Source: Lepidodermella squamata (lineage: Eukaryota > Gastrotricha). Taken from it: 64,000 nt of DNA. The stretch covers positions 3,658,001 to 3,722,000 of the forward strand of contig JBLDXI010000029.1 in assembly GCA_047495785.1 (NCBI GenBank), written 5' to 3'. The notes under the pieces are model-generated. The model ran no database searches. It worked only from the letters and a program-made list of their open reading frames with translations, and was not told where the DNA came from. The position numbers and the translations under genes were made by a program. Every line of letters starts with the position of its first letter. Position 1 is the first letter of the stretch. This document shows, in pieces, positions 54,452-64,000 of the stretch.

Positions 54452-56085
54452 TACCGTAACGGTTGTAAGACAGTTCAGCAGAACTTAGTTCAGCAACGTC
54501 AGTTTAGCAGTGATATTTGAGCAGGAGACACTTCAGCAACCGCTACTTCAGCAGACGCTATTTCAGCAGACAGCACTTTAGCAGGCGACACTTCAGCAGA
54601 ACTTAGTTCAGCAGTCGCTCTTTCAGCAAACGGCTTTTTAGCAATCGACACTTCAGCAACTTCCACTTTAGCAGCTGTACTATTCAGCAAAAGACTCTTC
54701 AGCAGAAGTCTTGTGAGCAATGATATACTTCAGCAGAAGTCATTTCAGCATACGACATTTGCTCAGTGTGAATTTGAGCAGAACATAAGTTAAGCAGACG
54801 ACAGTTCAGCAGAATAATATATTATTCGTTTAAGTGACTTTTCAGCAATTACATTTTAGCAGAAGTGTATTTCAGCAAAAGGCAGTTTGTCAGAACGACA
54901 CTTCAGCAGATTAAGAGACTCTAAACGTTAAACAGGCTCTTTACTCAATGTATGATTTGAAAAATGGTTCTGCTGAACTGTCGTCTGCATAACTTAGTTT
55001 CCGCTGAACTGTACACTTTTTTTAGGTTAATAAAATTGCTGAAGTTCTACTTGCTGAAAAGTCGTTCTGTTTAACTGTCGCAGCTCATATGACTGATTAT
55101 TTTATCAGAACTGAATCTGCTGATATAACTTCTGCTGATTTGTCGTATGTTGAAATGACTTCTGCTGAAGTATATCATTGCTCACAAGACTTCTGCTGAA
55201 GAGTCTTTTGCCGAATAGTACAGCTGCTAAAGTGGAAGTTGCTGAAGTGTCGATTGCTAAAAAGCCGTTTGCTGAAATAGCGACTGCTGAACTAAGTTCT
55301 GCTGAAGTGTCGCCTGCTAAAGTGCTGTCTGCTGAAGTAGCGGTTGCTGAAGTGTCTCCTGCTCAAATATCACTGCTAAACTGACGTTGCTGAACTAAGT
55401 TCTGCTGAACTGTCTTACAACCACCGTAACGAGTGGTAACTTAGAACAAAACGTGTTTTTCGAACATTAAAAATCAGCCATTACTCCCAAATTTTTGAAA
55501 TTTTCACCAAAGGTGGGGACGGTGATTCTTGAATTTACTCACTCAAAATTTTGAGAATTTTGAGAATTTTACCTGACTTTTGGAAAATTGAAATGTGTTC
55601 CGGTAACTTTGCACAATTAGAGGGTAATTTTGGACACTCATTTGCATATGCAATTTCATTGTGAATTATCTGTTTCAAAAGTGTCTAAAAGTGTCTAAAA
55701 GTGTCCAAAATTACCCCAATTTTCACCTGTTTTTCAGGTTAATGCCCTGCTAAAACGCGTCGACGGATTGCCATTTTTTCTTCGATTATAGGGAGGGTAT
55801 AGATAGGAGAATACTCATGCCAACTTTTTCTTGAAAACTGATCGACTTTTAAAATGATAGAAGGGGGTCCCAAAACGGCACCCAAAGTCTAACTGCTTGT
55901 AACTTTTTCTGAAGTACGATTTCAGCTCCAATCGTTTTGATTTTTATTTCAAACGAAAGCTGAAGAGACGGAGAATTTTAAGCAAAAACCTCCATGATTT
56001 AAACGTTCAACCCTGAAAAGCTAAACACGTGCAAAGCCGAAAGTGTCCAAAGTTACCGTGTCCACAATCACCACACGTTACGGTA
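54452..56085. mobile_element. Inverted-end DNA element, copy 1 (interrupted)
   Basis: Ends CCGTAACGAGTGG... and ...CCACACGTTACGG with TA outside each. About 660 bp without the foldback element inserted near its left end. Non-coding. It is the mirror image of 56359-57132. Confidence 0.75.
54461..55422. mobile_element. Palindromic foldback element built of TTCAGCAG minisatellite
   Basis: 962-bp inverted repeat with termini GGTTGTAAGAC, flanked by accgtaac on both sides (54453-54460, 55423-55430), an 8-bp target duplication. Each arm is made of imperfect ~15-bp units with TTCAGCAG (left) or CTGCTGAA (right). The open frames in the arms (Ala-Glu-Val-Ser-rich) arise from the repeat. It is inserted in the end of another element. 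Confidence 0.85.
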
Positions 56086-56358
56086 TAGGGAAACAGATCA
56101 CTATTTTCAATTTAACTGAACTACTGCCTAAAAAGTACAAACGAAGACGGTTTCATTCATGTTTGGAAACCTTGGAAACCTGTTCACGAGTTTTAGAACC
56201 TTCAAGATTTTTTGAAGAATTTTCCAATTTTTGAAAAATAGTTGTTCAATTTTGAAAAAATTTCAAATTTCCGGACTCCAGAAATTTTACGAAAATTATT
56301 ATTAAACTATTTCATGAGTAGTATATTTTTCTTCCGTAACTTATAGTCGGATGTAGCC

Positions 56359-57132
56359 TACCGTAACGTGTGGTGATTGTGGACACGGTAACTTTGGACA
56401 CTTTCGGCTTTGCAGGTGTTTAGCTTTTCAGGCTTGAACGTTTAAATCATGGGATATTTTGCATAAAATTCTCTGTCTCTTCAGCTTTCGTTTGAAATAA
56501 AAATCAAGACGATTGGAGCTGAAATCGGATTTCAGAAAAAGTTGCTAGCAGTTAGACTTTGGGTGCCGTTTTGGGACCCCCCTTCTATCTTTCTAAAAAT
56601 CGAACAGTTTTCAATAAAAATTGGCATGAGCATTCTCCTATATTTACTCTCCCTATAATCGAAGAAAAAATGACAATCCGTCGACGCGTTTTAGCAGGAC
56701 ATTTACCTGAAAAACAGGTGAAAAGTGGGGTAATTTTGGACACTTTTAGACGGGTTAAGTATGCGGCTGCGCAGAAACATATTTTTATTGAACTTCCGAG
56801 AAACAGATGATGCGCCATCTGTTCATAATTTTTTTCGAAATCTGACCCAAAGTTAAATGTAAAACCATGAATAACAGATAATTCACAATGAAATTGCAAT
56901 GAAATTGCATATGCAAATGAGTGTCCAAAACTACCCTCTAATTGTCCAAAGTTACCGGAACACATATTAATTAGCCTAAGGTCAGGTAAAATTCTAAAAA
57001 TTTCTAGAATTTGCAGTAAATTCAAGAATCACCGTCCCCACCTTTGGTAAAAATTTCAGAAATTTAGGAGCAAAGGCTGATTTTTAATGTTCGAAAAACA
57101 CGTTTTGTCCAAAGTTACCACTCGTTACGGTA
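56359..57132. mobile_element. Inverted-end DNA element, copy 2 (inverted)
   Basis: Reverse-complement partner of copy 1, separated from it by ~273 bp. It carries about 115 bp extra in the middle (near 56750-56870). Same terminal repeats (CCGTAACGTGTGG / CCACTCGTTACGG) and flanking TA, which suggests a mariner-type non-autonomous family. Confidence 0.75.
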
Positions 57133-57883
57133 TATATAATTTTCAATTTTCGAACGGCAAAGAATTCATTTTATATGATTATTTGAGGTGTTATGGGGTG
57201 AATTATCTGCGTTTACGATTTATTCACCTGAGGCTGCGAATTTTCCAGCTGAATATAATACGACAAAGTGCAATTTACGAGTTAATTTCCAACTGAACTT
57301 TTACCTAATGCCCAACGGCGATTCCTGATGACGATGAGCCTGAAACGATTTATCGAAATATTTTTTTGGGAATTAAAAGACTTGAGAAATAGGATAGAAC
57401 ACGGTAGGCACGCTTTATTCAGGAATTCAATTTTCCATTGGCAGTGAAAAATGATTTGTACACGCAACAATATTATAATTATTGAAGGTAAAAAAATACG
57501 CGGGCCGGTTGAACAGAAACAATTTTCACCTAGCCATATTGCGCGCACATCTCTATCAGGAGAGTGAGCGCGCAATGACGCGACGAAAAAAGTCGAAAAA
57601 AAACACACGCACACATACACATACATTCATTTCCGCGCACCGAAACAACGACATAACCACCACTTTTTACCGCACCATCCGCATCTTCGCATCCACCTTT
57701 CGAAAATTATCAGGAGAAAAGTTTGAATGTGAGGTAAAATTTTTGAGTAGATTTCAAGTCAATATCACGCAAACAGCGCCTGTTGGCTCAAAGTCCTGTA
57801 TTAGAAACAGGCGCCGTTTGAAAAAATTAAGTTTCATTATTTGATTTGTGTCGATGAGTTCTTTATTGTAGTCTCTGGCTGAT
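57133..57883. other. Region downstream of paramyosin
   Basis: No gene recognised. A short CA-rich run (cacacgcacacatacacatac) lies near 57602-57622. It probably includes the paramyosin 3' untranslated region. Confidence 0.45.
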
Positions 57884-60800
57884 TTACAGGAAGGCCGATG
57901 GCGTGAGGGCGCGGTCGCGCGGGGCAGCCGAGGCGGCGCGCGAGCGGTGCGTGGTGACGCGCACGGTGGTCGTGCGAAGGCGCACAAGCTGCTCGGCGGT
58001 GTCGGCGCGTTCGGCGCTCTCTTCAACCTCGGACTGAACCTTGCGGTAACGGGCCAAGTTGATGGCGGCCATTTCTTCGGCTTGTTCGACCTGGCGCTTA
58101 TAAACCTGAAAAATGATTAAAATAAATGATTTTATCATAATTAAATTAATCAATTAGTATTATCAATTTTTTAATTTTAATTTTAATTTTTTTAATCAAT
58201 TTGAAAAATTTATTTATCGACTAATTTTTGAACTGATCGACCAAATAATATTTAAAAATCAATAATAATGAAGAATTAAAATTAAAATTAAATTTTTCAA
58301 AAATTTCAATAATTAAATTTTGAATTTTTTTCAAATTCCAAAATTTCAATTTTTCGAATTTTCAAAAATGTCTATGCTTCACGTTCACGTACCTTCAGCT
58401 TGGTCTGAAGCTGGTGGACCGACTCCTGCAGATGGCGCTGCTGGGCGGCGTCCTCCTCAGCCTGGGCAATAACCTCCTTGAGGCGCTGTTCGGCACGGCG
58501 AGCGGCCTTGCCGGTCTCCTGGTGGGCGAGGCGTTCCGAGTCGAGCTCAGCCTCGACCTCGCGCACGCGCAGCTCCAAAAGAGCCACCTGGCGCTTGCCG
58601 CCCTTGTACGCGTTCGCCTCGGCCTCCTCAACGCGGGCCTGCAGGTCGCGCACCTGCGACTCGAGCGACTTGCGCAGGCGGTCGATCTCGTTGGCGTGCT
58701 CCTGCTCGGCGCGCAGCTCATCGGCCAGGCGCAGGGCGTCGGACTGCGAGCGCTTCGCCTTCTCGTCGGCAGCCTTCAGTTCGTTCAAGGCCTCGTCAAG
58801 GTCAACCTATCAGGAGGGAAAAACAGACATGATATGCCTGAATGAAGTATTTGTCCAAAACTAGGTCATTTTCAATTTTCAACAATATTAAGAGGAATAA
58901 CATGACGCGTGTCCGAAATTAGGTCATTTTTCATTTTTCAAAAATTTTGAGGAAGAAAAGACAAAAAGATGCTTTTTTCCGAAACTAGGTCATGTAGCAT
59001 CAAAATTATCAAGAAAAAGGCTAAATATGCGTGTGTCCGAAACTGGTTCATTTTCATTTTTGCTAGAACAATCGATTGTTCCAAGATGAAAAATGACCCA
59101 GTTCCGGACACACCAATTTTTATCAATATTCACCAATATTCAGTCAAATGCGTGATTATTGCGGGCGAAAATTGGCTTACCTGGATAAAAAATGTATGTG
59201 TCCGAAACTGGGTAATTTTTTAGTTTTTAACATGTTTCCATTAATATTCACAAAAAAACGTGACTTTTGCGGGGGCAATGGCTTACATTCAGAGCCTGGA
59301 TATCGGCCTCAGTCTTGCGGCGGTAGGCAGCCAGCTGGCTGTTCTGCGTCTGCAGTTCAGAAATGCGCGCATGGGATTCGCGCAGCTCCGACTCGGCCGA
59401 CTTGCGCACGCGCTCGGCCTGGTCGCGGGCGGCGCGCAGCTCTTCGAACTCGTGGTGCACGGTGGTGGTGCGGCGCTCGATGATGACAATCTGCTCGCGC
59501 AGCTCCTCGCGCTGGCGCGTCTCCTCCTCGACGCGTGTCTGCAGCTCGAGGATCTTCTGCTGGTAGCGCTTCGACGTCGTGTCGAGGTCGATGCGGGCGC
59601 GGTTCGCGCCGTCCAGCGCGGCTTCCAGCGTCAACACGTCGGCTTCCAACTTTTTGCGGCTCTTCAGCGCTTCGTTCTTAGCGCGCGACTCGGCCTCCAA
59701 GCTGACCTGAAATTATAGCAAAATATAACAAAAATGCAATAAATTTTGAAAAATATCTGGTAAAGCCAAATTAAGACCAAAAATATAATGTCCCAAAACT
59801 AGATTTTTCGTAATTAATTTTAATGAGTTTCTCTTCTACATTAAAATCTCATTTTTCATTAAGCCTTATCGATAGATAGGATTTTAAATAGTTAAAAAAA
59901 TTTCAAATATTTTCAAAATTTTCAAAATGTTTAGTTTTGAAATTTTGAAATATTTCAAAAAATATTCGAATCACATTTAACGAAATTTTGAAAATTTAAA
60001 TTTACTTTTTGAATTTTACAGATTAATTATTTGCATACCTGGAGGGATTCGATCATGCGCTGCAGGCTGCGGCGCGACACGTCCTCCTCTTCGTCCTTTT
60101 CGGAGAGGCGCTTCTCGAAGTCGGAGCGCATCTGGGCGATTTGCAGCTGGTAACGCTGCTGCTTCGAGCACTCGACAACAATGGCGGCCTCGGCCTCCTC
60201 GAGCGCGTGCTGCAGCTCGGCCTTTTCGACCTCGATGCGGCTGCGCAGCCGCTCAATCTCGTGAACAGACTTGCCACCGTCCGAAAGTTGATCTGTCAAC
60301 GCGCGAATCTCATCTGCATATTCGAAAAAAACACAAAAATAATTATAAAAAATCACAAATTATTAAAGATTAAGTAAGGGTAACTTGATTAATAAATTTC
60401 CAGAGAGAAAATTCATTTAAAAATTCGGCAAAAATTCGAGCAAATTCAATCCGGGTAAAATACCGAAAATTACCAAACCCGGGTGTTCGGGTTTTTTTCG
60501 GTAAATTTTGATATTTAACGAGAAAATGTGCCTCGATGGGGAAATATTCCTCAAATAAAAAGCAACCCATTAAATTTTTCAAAATTTTTATAAAAATGTA
60601 CGATTACTCAAATTGTTGACATTGAATCAAATCCGTTTCAGGAAAATTGGAAAATCTCAGGAATTTCAATTTCAAGCTTTTCCTATTTGCAACAAATTTC
60701 GGGGAAATATTCACTTCAATTTAGAACGGTTCTATTTTTCTTTTAAGGCAGAGCAAAAAGAAGTTTTGAAAATTATAAATGGAACATGGAACATATTTCG

Positions 60801-62061
60801 AGAGAACCGGGTCGAACCGGGTAAAATACCGAAAATGACTGAACCCGGGTTTTCGGGTTTTTTTCGGTAAATTTTGATTGTTTCGCGAGAAAATTCACCA
60901 ACTCGAGAAATCGTTGCCCAAATTATGGGATTTTATGACGCAACTCGATGGGATTCTTTAAACGGAAAGCAATCCTAAAAAAGTTTCAATTTTCAATTTT
61001 TTAATAATTTAAATTTAAAATTTAAAATCTTACATCTAAAAGCCACGCCAGCTTAAATTTTAAGAAATTTAATCAAATCCGTTTGAGAAAAGTTGAAAAT
61101 CTCAGAAATGTTAAGGCGGATCAAAAAAATGAATCTTACCCGAGAGATTCTTGTTCTCGCGGCGAAGTCCCTCCTGCACTTCCTGAGCCTCTTCGAGTTT
61201 TGCCTTGAGTTTGTACAACTCAGCCGAAAATGAGCGCGATTCACGGTGCGACTGTTCCAGTTCAATCTTCAAATGGTCGATCTTCGACTGGTACTCCTCC
61301 ACAATTTTGTTCATCTGCTTCGACCGCTTCTCCGTCGCGCTCGCCAGCGACTGCGCCCGTTCCGCTTCAACGGTCACGTTCTCCAACTCGGCCTGCAGCT
61401 TCGCCTTCTGCTTCTCAAAAATCGCCAGCTTGGACAGCGCCGATTCAATCGCCTCCTCAGCCTCGAGCAGCTTAGCCTGGAACTTGCGCTTCACCTCCTC
61501 GCTCGGTTCCCCTCCACTGAACTCGCCAGCCGCCGCGCGAGCCTTCAGCTGCTGCAGCTCCTGGTTCGCCTTAGCCAGCGACCGTTGCAGGGCCGCCTTG
61601 CCGTTGATCTCCTCCTCCAGCTGCTCACGGGCCTGGGCAACATCGGCCTGGAGAGCTCGCGATTCCGCCTGGAACTTGGTCCGAGCCCGCGACTCCTCCT
61701 CATGCGCGCGCTTCGCCCGGTCCAACTCGCCTGCCAGCTGCTGCTTAGCCTTGTTAAGCGCCGCGATTTGCTGAGCGGCTTCCTCCAACTGCCGCTGGGC
61801 GTCCGACGCCTCCTGGCTGGCGCGTTGGCGCTGGCTCTGCAGGTTGGCGGCGTTGATTTCGGCCTCTTCGAGGCGAGCGTGCAGGTCGCCGATTTGAGCC
61901 TCGGCGGCCTTGGCGTTCTTCTCGGCGTTGGCGCGAGCCTTCGAGATGGTCGAAACCTGAGCGGCTAGATCGTCGACCTGGGACTTGATCTGCTGCTTCT
62001 CCTTCTCGACCTGTTGACGTTTGCGGTTGGCCTGCTCCAGAGCCTCGGTCAGCTCGTTGAC
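57884..62061 (-). CDS. Paramyosin, C-terminal five exons
   Basis: Exons 62061-61140, 60313-60039, 59706-59287, 58806-58393 and 58105-57884 join in phase to 750 residues of unbroken coiled coil with heptad repeats. Paramyosin forms the core of thick filaments in invertebrate muscle. It is closer to paramyosin than to myosin heavy chain tails in blocks such as [37 protein letters not shown] and [20 protein letters not shown]. The product ends in a non-helical tail ([20 protein letters not shown]), typical of the assembly and phosphorylation region. Full paramyosin is about 870-880 aa, so roughly 120 N-terminal residues are missing and should lie right of the window. Codon third positions are strongly GC-biased compared with its introns, as in highly expressed genes. 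Confidence 0.85.
58850..59240. repeat. Intronic repeat GTGTCCGAAACTGGGTCATTTT
   Basis: Four or more copies of (g)tgtccgaaactaggtcattttt, spaced about 65-90 bp, in a paramyosin intron. One copy is inverted, making a hairpin at ~59032-59115 centred on the perfect palindrome GAACAATCGATTGTTC. Confidence 0.7.
60400..61105. repeat. Duplicated intron segment in paramyosin
   Basis: 60400-60680 and 60800-61105 share, in the same order, CCGGGTAAAATACCGAAAA, ACCCGGGT..TCGGGTTTTTTTCGG, GAAAGCAA, and TTTAATCAAATCCGTTT. This indicates a tandem duplication of about 360-440 bp that has since diverged. Confidence 0.65.
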
Positions 62062-62159
62062 CTTAAATAAAATTAAGAAATTTCATTGAAATTTTAAAAA
62101 ATATAAAAAAATAAATATTAGAAAAAATTCAAAATTAAGGACGAATAACTTCCGAATTA

Positions 62160-62230
62160 CCCCCACTTGCGTATTTCCCACTTGCGTATTTTCTCACTTG
62201 CGTATCAAATTAATCTCACTTGCGTATTAG
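62160..62230. repeat. CACTTGCGTATT subterminal repeats
   Basis: Four copies of CACTTGCGTAT at 62164, 62179, 62195 and 62217. They lie just upstream of the second MULE gene and may be the subterminal repeats of that element. The exact left end was not found. Confidence 0.6.
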
Positions 62231-62441
62231 TTTTCTAAAAACTTGGTGAAACAGTGTTTTATTGAGAAATTTTTACGAGATTTTTAGCAGAAAAGTCAAC
62301 AGTGAAAATTGTGACCATGTGGTACCATGCTTATGAACATGCGCTCATCAGGTGGTACACGGTTCGTTGTTTCATGTTGTTTGCAGCAGCTCACTTCATT
62401 ACAATTTTACTTTGTAAATTGTAATTGTTATTTGCTCCTGA

Positions 62442-64000
62442 ATGCTGCTGAAATGTATGATGCCCGGTTGCAAGTTCGCGTGCAACGATGCAAGAGGCTT
62501 GGCCAACCACCTCAGAATAAAGCACAAGCTGAATAAGATCGAAATCGATGAAATCAAGTCACAGCAGGTACTCAGGGCAATTCCTCCAATCGACGAAGCC
62601 TCTGGAAGCGATATTCTCGATTTCCTCCATGACGAGCGGAGTAGTGACGATGAACTTGAGTTTTCTCCGAAAAGTCAACTCATCCGCCAGCTGCAATCCA
62701 GAATTCAACAGCTTGAGTCAGCTGGACCCGAATCGCGGTCTCCATCTCCGCAAAGTTCCAGAGTCGAATCTCGGCAGTCAACGGCGTCGTCAGAGTCGAA
62801 ATTGAGCACCGTGAATTCGCTAATTTCATTGCCTGAAAACTTTCCTTCAACTGACCCTGGCTCGTACACAATTTTCAACGAAGGTTCAACGAAAGCGAAA
62901 GAGCTGCTCTGCTTTCAAGGAGACCATTTCCATCTTCGAACTCAGAACAAGAAGTCCTATTATGAATGCAAATACCAGCGAAAGCACAAGTGCCCCATAA
63001 AGGTGTACATTGACGATGACGGCACTCTTGATATCCGCGGCCTTCATGATCCAACGAAGTATTCGCACGCCAAATGGCATGCCGAAAAGCCGACATGCAA
63101 GGATTTTCATGCGGTTCAGGATCTCAAGAGTGAGATCAAAAAATTTGATAAGCCGGTGCCCGAGGTTTATCGAGAAGCGGAACTGGATGCCGCTGTCAAT
63201 AAGAAGAAACTTCCAGGTTATTACAGTGTCAAATCTGCGTTGTACAGAGCTAAAGATAAGAATTTTCCCAAAATGCCGAAATCAGCAAAGGCGTTGGTAA
63301 AAATTCTTCGATCCCCGAATCCAGATGAAATGATTCAAAAGTACAAATCTACCAAGAAAGGGAAAAGATTCTACCTGTCTTCGGTGGGAGATGGGGACGA
63401 TCGCGCAATTATGCGTCATCTAGAGCGTTGCGGCGGTTGAGGAAAGCTAAGAGGCACTTCATGGATGGAACGTTTGATGTAAGTAATTTTCATTCTTAAC
63501 CTATTGCAACAAATGTTTTATTCTAGGCATCACCCGATCATTTTTATCAGCTCTTCAGCATAAACACGATGCATCATGACGTTTTCGTCAGCGGCATCTA
63601 CGTCTTCATGACTAGAAAGACGGAATCTCTCTACTCGAAGGTCTTTAAACGCCTCGATCATCACGTTCATTTCAAAAACAAGGTTGCCACGTCAGACTTC
63701 GAAACAGGGCTGCTGCCGGTTCTCAGGCGTTTCTACAACCGATTAACGCTATGTTTTTTCCACTACACTCAGTGTATTTACAGGTAGGAGTTTTTAATTT
63801 ATTAATTTTTTTAAATTTTTTATTGTATTACTTTTTCGAATAACCTTCCGACAGATGGGTTCAAGCGAACAATGGCGCAACCCTGTGGGCTCGGAAAGGG
63901 CAGTTTTACCGATACATTCGACGCTTCATGGTGCTGCCTCTATTGAAAACTGAACAGATCGAAACAATCCTCGATCAGCTGTACGCTGACGCTCCACCGT
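62442..64000 (+). CDS. FLYWCH/MULE transposase, second element (partial, frameshifted)
   Basis: The ATG at 62442 begins a C2H2-type finger (CMMPGCKFACNDARGLANHL), then an acidic/Ser-rich stretch, then a FLYWCH-like zinc domain (YYECKYQRKHKCPIKVYI...H). The frame stops at 63440. The transposase core continues one frame over (RHFMDGTFD, ending at a GTAAGT donor near 63480), then exon ~63527-63783 (SPDHFYQLFSI, LCFFHYTQCIYR) and exon ~63856 onward (FMVLPLLKTEQI). MDGTF holds the first catalytic Asp of MULE transposases and the C..H motif is kept. A 1-nt shift at ~63425-63445 breaks the frame unless an unseen intron rescues it. It belongs to a different subfamily from the 4.1-14.6 kb element and lies opposite to paramyosin. 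Confidence 0.75.

Larger units (their letters stand above)
62155..64000 (+). mobile_element. Second Mutator-like element, right side outside window
   Basis: Defined by the transposase exons at 62442-64000 and the upstream CACTTGCGTATT repeats. Since paramyosin needs upstream exons, the element probably sits inside a paramyosin intron in opposite orientation. Terminal repeats and target duplication cannot be checked here. Confidence 0.6.

Noticed and set aside
54499-55384. Mirror-image ORFs rich in Ala-Glu-Val-Ser in the foldback element
   Set aside because: They are translations of the TTCAGCAG/CTGCTGAA units, with no start context, splice sites or domain.
57884-62061. Muscle myosin heavy chain tail
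   Set aside because: The sequence blocks and the short non-helical end fit paramyosin better. The two families share the rod fold, so a profile search would settle it.
1-64000. CRISPR arrays, bacterial operons, tRNA or rRNA genes
   Set aside because: Tandem repeats here lack the spacer pattern of CRISPR, the genes are spliced and eukaryotic, and no tRNA or rRNA core was recognised by eye. A tRNAscan or Rfam run was not possible.

Overview
The window is nuclear DNA from an invertebrate animal. Genes are split by short GT-AG introns (many 45-100 bp) with T-rich 3' ends such as TTTTCAG. Products include paramyosin (a protostome muscle protein), secreted C-type lectins, laminin-G/EGF proteins, an ankyrin protein, a short-chain dehydrogenase and two Golgi-type glycosyltransferases. 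The phylum cannot be fixed from the sequence. A short interstitial TTAGGG-type run is the only telomere-like DNA seen.

Layout. 1-3.4 kb: a truncated LamG gene (copy A, minus) and a GT15 mannosyltransferase-like gene (minus). 4.1-14.6 kb: one 10.5-kb Mutator-like DNA transposon with ~0.83-kb terminal inverted repeats and a 9-bp target duplication (tcggtcgtt). It carries one long spliced gene that joins a transposase to a ubiquitin-protease-like cysteine peptidase domain, and a nested foldback element. 14.9-17.4 kb: a 12-exon double C-type-lectin gene (plus). 18.3-19.3 kb: a short-chain dehydrogenase. 20.0-26.6 kb: two more LamG-EGF genes (B intact, C split by a LINE fragment), minus. 27.5-30.8 kb: a GT6-family glycosyltransferase and a secreted ankyrin-repeat protein, minus.

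31.5-49.7 kb: a very young env-bearing Ty3/gypsy-type retroelement in an unusual partial tandem (LTR, internal, LTR, truncated internal). The block is flanked by a 204-bp direct repeat of its own left flank. The first copy has a 1-nt frameshift in reverse transcriptase and a fourth ORF with a PPSY motif. The second copy has an unbroken gag-pol frame but lacks the fourth ORF and the 3' LTR. 49.8-54.2 kb: an inverted paralogue of the lectin gene with the same 12-exon structure. 54.4-57.1 kb: two nested palindromic DNA elements. 57.9-62.1 kb: the 3' five exons of a paramyosin gene (minus). 62.1-64 kb: a second Mutator-like element with FLYWCH and MULE transposase exons (plus), apparently lying in an intron of paramyosin and running off the window.

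The host genes look like tandem or inverted duplicate families for secreted recognition proteins (LamG-EGF, lectins) plus surface-glycan enzymes. About half the window is transposable element. The most unusual items are the transposase-peptidase gene of the 10.5-kb element and the extra ORF of the retroelement.
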